A stretch of DNA of 21,665 bases, taken from the NCBI GenBank assembly GCA_015852425.1, contig JAAAIG010000589.1:3229-24893 (forward strand). The letters are read 5' to 3'. This stretch comes from Gryganskiella cystojenkinii. Its lineage: Eukaryota > Mortierellomycota > Mortierellomycetes > Mortierellales > Mortierellaceae. The position numbers were made by a program, and so were the translations under genes. Shown here piece after piece: positions 17,875 to 21,665 of the stretch. Within the stretch, counting starts at the first letter, position 1. Each line of letters begins with the position of its first letter. The notes beneath the pieces were generated by a model. It saw only the letters and a program-made list of their open reading frames with translations, was not told where the DNA came from and ran no database searches.

Positions 17875-18918
17875 TTATGATAATTGTGATTTGCAGACTG
17901 AGGTGGTGCCATCGACGACGGTGTCTCCCTCCTCCGATCCTTGTTCTTGTACTTGATCGGGATCACGAGCGAGTCCTGGATGGAGCTTATTGTACCACAA
18001 GAAGAACGCGACCACGATGAGATCACAGATCAGGACTATCACATAGTTCAGTGCAGCGAGGAGATCGAAATGTTCACGGAGCGCCAGCGAGATCAAGGAA
18101 AAGACGGATCCCAGTGCATCGCCCGTAATAAAGACCATGGAAACACCGACAACGGAACGACGAGAGAAAATGTCAAGGTATTGGGGCATGAATCCCAATC
18201 CGAGCAAAACAACTGGGATGCTACCCGCTGCATCCAGAGTTCCAGGCACGTTGTGGGCGAGACCCGCCTATTTACGCAGAGTGATGGTTTTTTTTAAAAA
18301 GAGAAAAAATTATTTAGGAGATGGGACTAAAAATGAGCCAACTTGTCCGCTGAAGTCGAAGAGACATGTGATCATCAGAGCAGAGTCATGTGCTTCGAGC
18401 ATCTCTTTTTTTTTCTTTTTTTCTTCAATGACATTCAGCATTACCTTGGTGCCATAGACAGCTCCGACTTCGACACCCGCCGAGACCAAAAAGCAGATCA
18501 CCGCCAAAACGAGAGTACTTTGAATCGACCTGCCTTTCCTCCCTACCACCGGTTTCTTGCCTTGCTCCCAAGTGTTTCGCTCTCCTCCCTCGAGAATTTG
18601 GCCGTCACTTAGATCAATATCATCCTTGTCCTCGTCGTTCTGGATCGTGCCGTAGTAAAAACACTGCAGACAGACTATCAAAGAAAAACAGCCAAAGATA
18701 TGTGGCTGAAGGGTGATTGGGATCGACAGGTCCTCGACGATACTATAGCTGCCAAATCCCAACGCCGCCAGCGACCAGAACACAAACATGACCACGGACA
18801 GTCCCTTGGTTGTCTTGGCTTTGTAATTGTCCCAGACCTGAGGTAAGAGTTGAAAGGACCAAAAGATGATCCCCAACATCCCAAAGATGGTCTCTAGGAT
18901 CGATTTTGCATTCGCCAT
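17875..18918 (-). CDS. PQ-loop repeat membrane protein, two exons
   Basis: Exon 1 is 18918-18445 and exon 2 is 18267-17875, joined in phase 0 over a 177-base intron (GTAATG...AATAG); 288 residues. The ATG at 18916-18918 is the first in frame. Two PQ-loop motifs are clear: LLPQVWDNYKAKTTKGLSVV (residues 24-43) and FMPQYLDIFSRRSVVGVSMV (185-204), each followed by a hydrophobic helix, with about seven membrane spans overall. A hydrophilic acidic loop (about 93-130) separates the two halves and an acidic tail follows the last span. The family (cystinosin, Ypq/PQLC2, SWEET-like) exports amino acids or sugars across vacuolar or other internal membranes; which substrate applies here cannot be told. 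Reading through the intron would add a Lys-rich segment and then stop at 18310. Confidence 0.88.
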
Positions 18919-20158
18919 AACTTCTTTTTTTTTTTTTACTTGCTCAAGTTTTGTCCCTCCTGTATCAGTCTGTTGATGATGGTATGATTTTGCTTTGGGC
19001 GATATTTTGATTGAATTGGGGTGTGAGCTAAGCAAATAGATCTGATATTAAAGAGAGCAAAGGAGTCAGGGGATCAGGATAGGGATACGGGTATATGGGG
19101 TGGAGTTGGGGTATATATGAAATCTGGAAGAAAAAGTTGAGTGGAGAGATAAAAGAGAGAAGTATGAAAGCGAGGCAAAGAAAAGTCCTTATTTGAACAA
19201 AGAAAAAAATCTTTCAGTGTGGAAAGAGTCGGAACCCAAAGTCCACTCATCACCAGTTTTTTAGCGCACACGAGCTCACAGCAGTTGGCACAGAGTTTAC
19301 CGAGGCAAAGAGCCGAACTGAACAAGGCAGTGTTGAAAGCAACGGGGAGATAGAGATTCACTTGAGCCACAAAAGAGGCTTATGCCTTCTCCACAGAAAT
19401 CTGCGATAAGATTATGGTGGTCCTCGACAAGTTTTGCTTGAATGCTTTTGTGGACCAAAAGTCCCAAAAAAATGGAAGCAGGCCTGAGTCAAAGGAAAAA
19501 TGAATCAGCCGGATTCAGACATTGAAAATTATTTTTTTAGTGCTGCTTCCAAGAACCGTCCAAAAGACGGCAACAGGAGACGAGAAAGAGGATTGATAGT
19601 CCACGTTGCATGCACAAAAAAGAATAATGTTGGACACACAAAATCGCAATAAAGGCGGATTACCAACTGGTCGTTGAATGCATTTTTGAACGCCGTTTCC
19701 GTCCGTGATTACCAACCCAAAGAAAACCAGCGATGTTCATATCAACAAGTAGAGCAGTTTGACCTTTGGCAAGCTTTAGGGGAAAAAGGCAAATATTATT
19801 ATTGATAGGAGTACAAACGATTACTAAGTGAGAAAAGGCGATGGTATAAAATGCTGTTTTTTGGGAAAGAAAAGAGAAAATGCGTTGATGCTTTGGAGGT
19901 CTAAGAAAGTGGAAAGGGAATGTGGCTTTTTGATTTTCTGTTTTGGAAGGGAAGGATGACATCAACTTGCCGATCCAGCCACAGCACGAAGATGCTGCAA
20001 CTGAACGTCGCGGAATGGGAGGGGATATATGGGTACAATTTGGATAAAGAGTTACAAAAGAGGACAAGCAAATGCAGCGAATAAAAAGACAAGAGGAAAA
20101 GATAGGCAAATGTTGCAAAAGCAGAAAAAAGAGATTGCGGACAGATCCGAGAGGTTGC
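18919..20158. other. Promoter of the PQ-loop gene and long intergenic interval
   Basis: About 1.24 kb between the PQ-loop start and the end of the Sel1 gene, both on the minus strand. The right-hand portion includes the Sel1 3' untranslated region; the left portion is the PQ-loop promoter. Open frames here (19074-19370, and the part of 19660-20520 outside the Sel1 exon) lack ATG starts or have biased composition and I do not support them. No RNA gene or repeat was recognised. Confidence 0.4.
19112..19118 (-). promoter_or_regulatory. Candidate TATA box of the PQ-loop gene
   Basis: ATATATA on the minus strand, just under 200 bases before the start codon, followed by C-rich pyrimidine sequence toward the gene. 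Position and context match the TATA box of the secreted-peptide gene. Confidence 0.4.
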
Positions 20159-21665
20159 TTATGCGGCTGGAGCACAATGACCGACAGAACCGAGGTAAAG
20201 ACCATTGGTAGCCTCGAATCCATTTTCGAGACAAGACCGGGCCAAGAGCCGCTGGAGACGCTCATGTGATGTCCTGCATCCGTTCGCGGCAGCACGCTCG
20301 AACCACATCGACGCCTCCTCCAGTTGAACTTCGCATCCCAATCCCTTTTCCTAATAGAGGCAAAATTCGTAGAAAAGGGAGAAAAGTGTGTTAAACATCT
20401 GCAAGAAGTAATACAAAAATGTACGATGTTAAAAAAGGGCAAAAAAATATCGAAATTGGGAACGTACGAGAGCATTAGCAAGGTGATATTGACCGGCGAG
20501 ATGGCCTTGGTCAGCAGCAAGTCGGAAGTACCGAACAGCGAGCTTCACATCCTGAGCGATACCCTGTCCAAGTTGAAGGCAGACCCCGAGTTTGTCCTGG
20601 GCACGGGCATGGTTCTGAGCTGCAGCCAGGGAGTAGTACTTGACCGCCAACTCGTAGTTCTGGGTAACACCAATCTCGTTGGCGTAGCAGAATCCCAAGT
20701 TGCACTGAGCCCAAGGGTTGTTCTGCGCTGCGGATTTCTCGTACCAAAAGACGGCCTTTTCCCGGTTCTTCTCGACACCGACACCTTCCTCGTAGCAGAA
20801 ACCAAGAGAGTTCTGTGCAAGGGCGTTACCCTGGATCGCAGACCGGTAGAACCACTTGACGGCCTCCTTGGGTTCCTTGGGGACACCGACACCGTTACGG
20901 AAGCAGTAGCCGAGCGACAACTGCGCAGGCGCATGGTTCTCCTCTGCAGAGAGATAGTACCAGTACACGGCCTCGTCCAAGTTTTGAGCGACGCCGATTC
21001 CGTTCTGGAAACAATAGCCAAGCGAGTGGTATGCAAAAATGTTACCACGCTCAGCAGACTTCATGTACCATTTGACCGCCTCGACTTGATCCTTGGGAAC
21101 ACCGATTCCGTTCTGGTAACAGAAACCGAGGTTATGTTGTGCTCGAGCATGACCTTGAAGGGCAGCCTTGCGGTACCAGTAAGCACCCTTGGCGTTATCA
21201 CGGGGGAGACCGATGCCGTTCTGGTAGCAGTAACCGAGATTGCATTCAGCCCAGGGGTAGCCTTGTTCTGCGGATTTGGTGTACCATTCGACAGCGAGTT
21301 CCTGATTTTGTTCGATACCAACGCCGTCCTCATAGCAATAACCGAGCGAGTTCTGAGCAAAGGCGTTTCCTTGTTCGGCCGAGAGACGGTACCATCTGAC
21401 AGCCTCAAATGGGTTCCGCTCGACACCAAGACCGTCCTCGTAACAGTATCCAATATTGTAGAGCGCCACGGACTCTCCCTGGTCGGCAGCGATCCTGTAC
21501 CAGTACATGGCCTTTTGGCGATCCCGTTCGACACCGAGGCCCTCAGCATAGCAATAGCCCAGGATTCCTTGACCGCGAGCGTTTCCTTGTTCGGCTGATT
21601 TCCTGTACCAGTGAGCGGCCTCGGTTGCGTTCTTTTCCACACCGACGCCATCGTGGTAGCAGACA
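20159..21665 (-). CDS. Sel1-repeat protein, 5'-partial, two exons in the window
   Basis: The coding frame enters from the right edge and runs to 20468, where GT (20467-20466, GTACGT) opens a 117-base intron ending TATTAG at 20351; exon 2 (20350-20159) ends at TAA. The join is phase 0. About 462 residues are visible and the N-terminus is missing. They hold twelve Sel1 repeats of 36 residues, with consensus LGYCYxxGxGVxxxxxxAxxWY and SAxQGxxxAQ; the first is cut by the window edge, and the last straddles the intron (HLANAL|EKGLGCEV). Sel1 repeats form helical solenoids that scaffold protein complexes, for example in ER-associated degradation (Sel1/Hrd3) or chitin synthase activation (Skt5/Chs4). 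The missing N-terminus prevents assignment. A 63-residue tail after the intron has no known domain. Confidence 0.88.

Noticed and set aside
19074..19370. A possible secreted protein on the minus strand (MAQVNLYLPVAFNTALF...)
   Set aside because: The first codon is GTG, not ATG, and the frame overlaps the PQ-loop promoter.
19660..20520. A 286-codon open frame on the minus strand
   Set aside because: It runs through the Sel1 intron and the second exon in the wrong frame, and continues into the 3' untranslated region with low-complexity Phe/Ser/Leu content.
20324..21598. A 424-codon open frame on the + strand
   Set aside because: It is antisense to the Sel1 exon, crosses its intron, and its sequence is the periodic complement of the repeats; the Sel1 frame on the other strand explains it.

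Overview
The window reads as nuclear DNA of an early-diverging fungus, most likely a Mortierella-type (Mortierellomycota) soil fungus. The reasons are eukaryotic genes with short GT-AG introns, pyrimidine-rich leaders before start codons, TATA boxes and AATAAA signals, and the gene set itself: large F-box/leucine-rich-repeat (LRR) paralogues, a Crinkler (CRN) protein, a Sel1-repeat protein and a chromodomain-type Ty3/gypsy fragment. The lineage is an inference from gene content; no marker gene is present.

Layout. 28-2472 (-) is an intact single-exon F-box/LRR gene. 3131-5464 (+) is a divergent F-box/LRR gene with one intron and a one-base frameshift. 5465-8540 is gene-poor and holds short repeats, two coding-like relics of unknown family, and a 59-residue secreted peptide gene (7529-7708, +) that is easy to miss. 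8550-9653 (-) is a decayed F-box/LRR pseudogene that shares leader sequence and intron position with the 3131 gene. 10067-13337 (+) is a five-exon CRN gene (926 codons when spliced), followed directly by a Ty3/gypsy integrase/chromodomain fragment (13410-13690, -). 13874-16375 (-) is a second intact F-box/LRR gene, and 16605-17140 (-) is the tail of a fifth copy. 17875-18918 (-) is a two-exon PQ-loop membrane protein. 20159-21665 (-) is a two-exon Sel1-repeat gene that runs off the right edge.

The left 17 kb is a birth-and-death cluster of one F-box/LRR family at every stage of decay: two intact copies, one with a single frame break, one heavily decayed, and one C-terminal stub. A CRN gene and retroelement debris sit inside it. 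The F-box proteins would be expected to act as substrate adaptors of SCF ubiquitin ligases and the CRN as a nucleus-targeted ATPase/nuclease-type effector. The PQ-loop and Sel1 genes on the right look like ordinary single-copy genes. No CRISPR array, tRNA or rRNA gene was seen.
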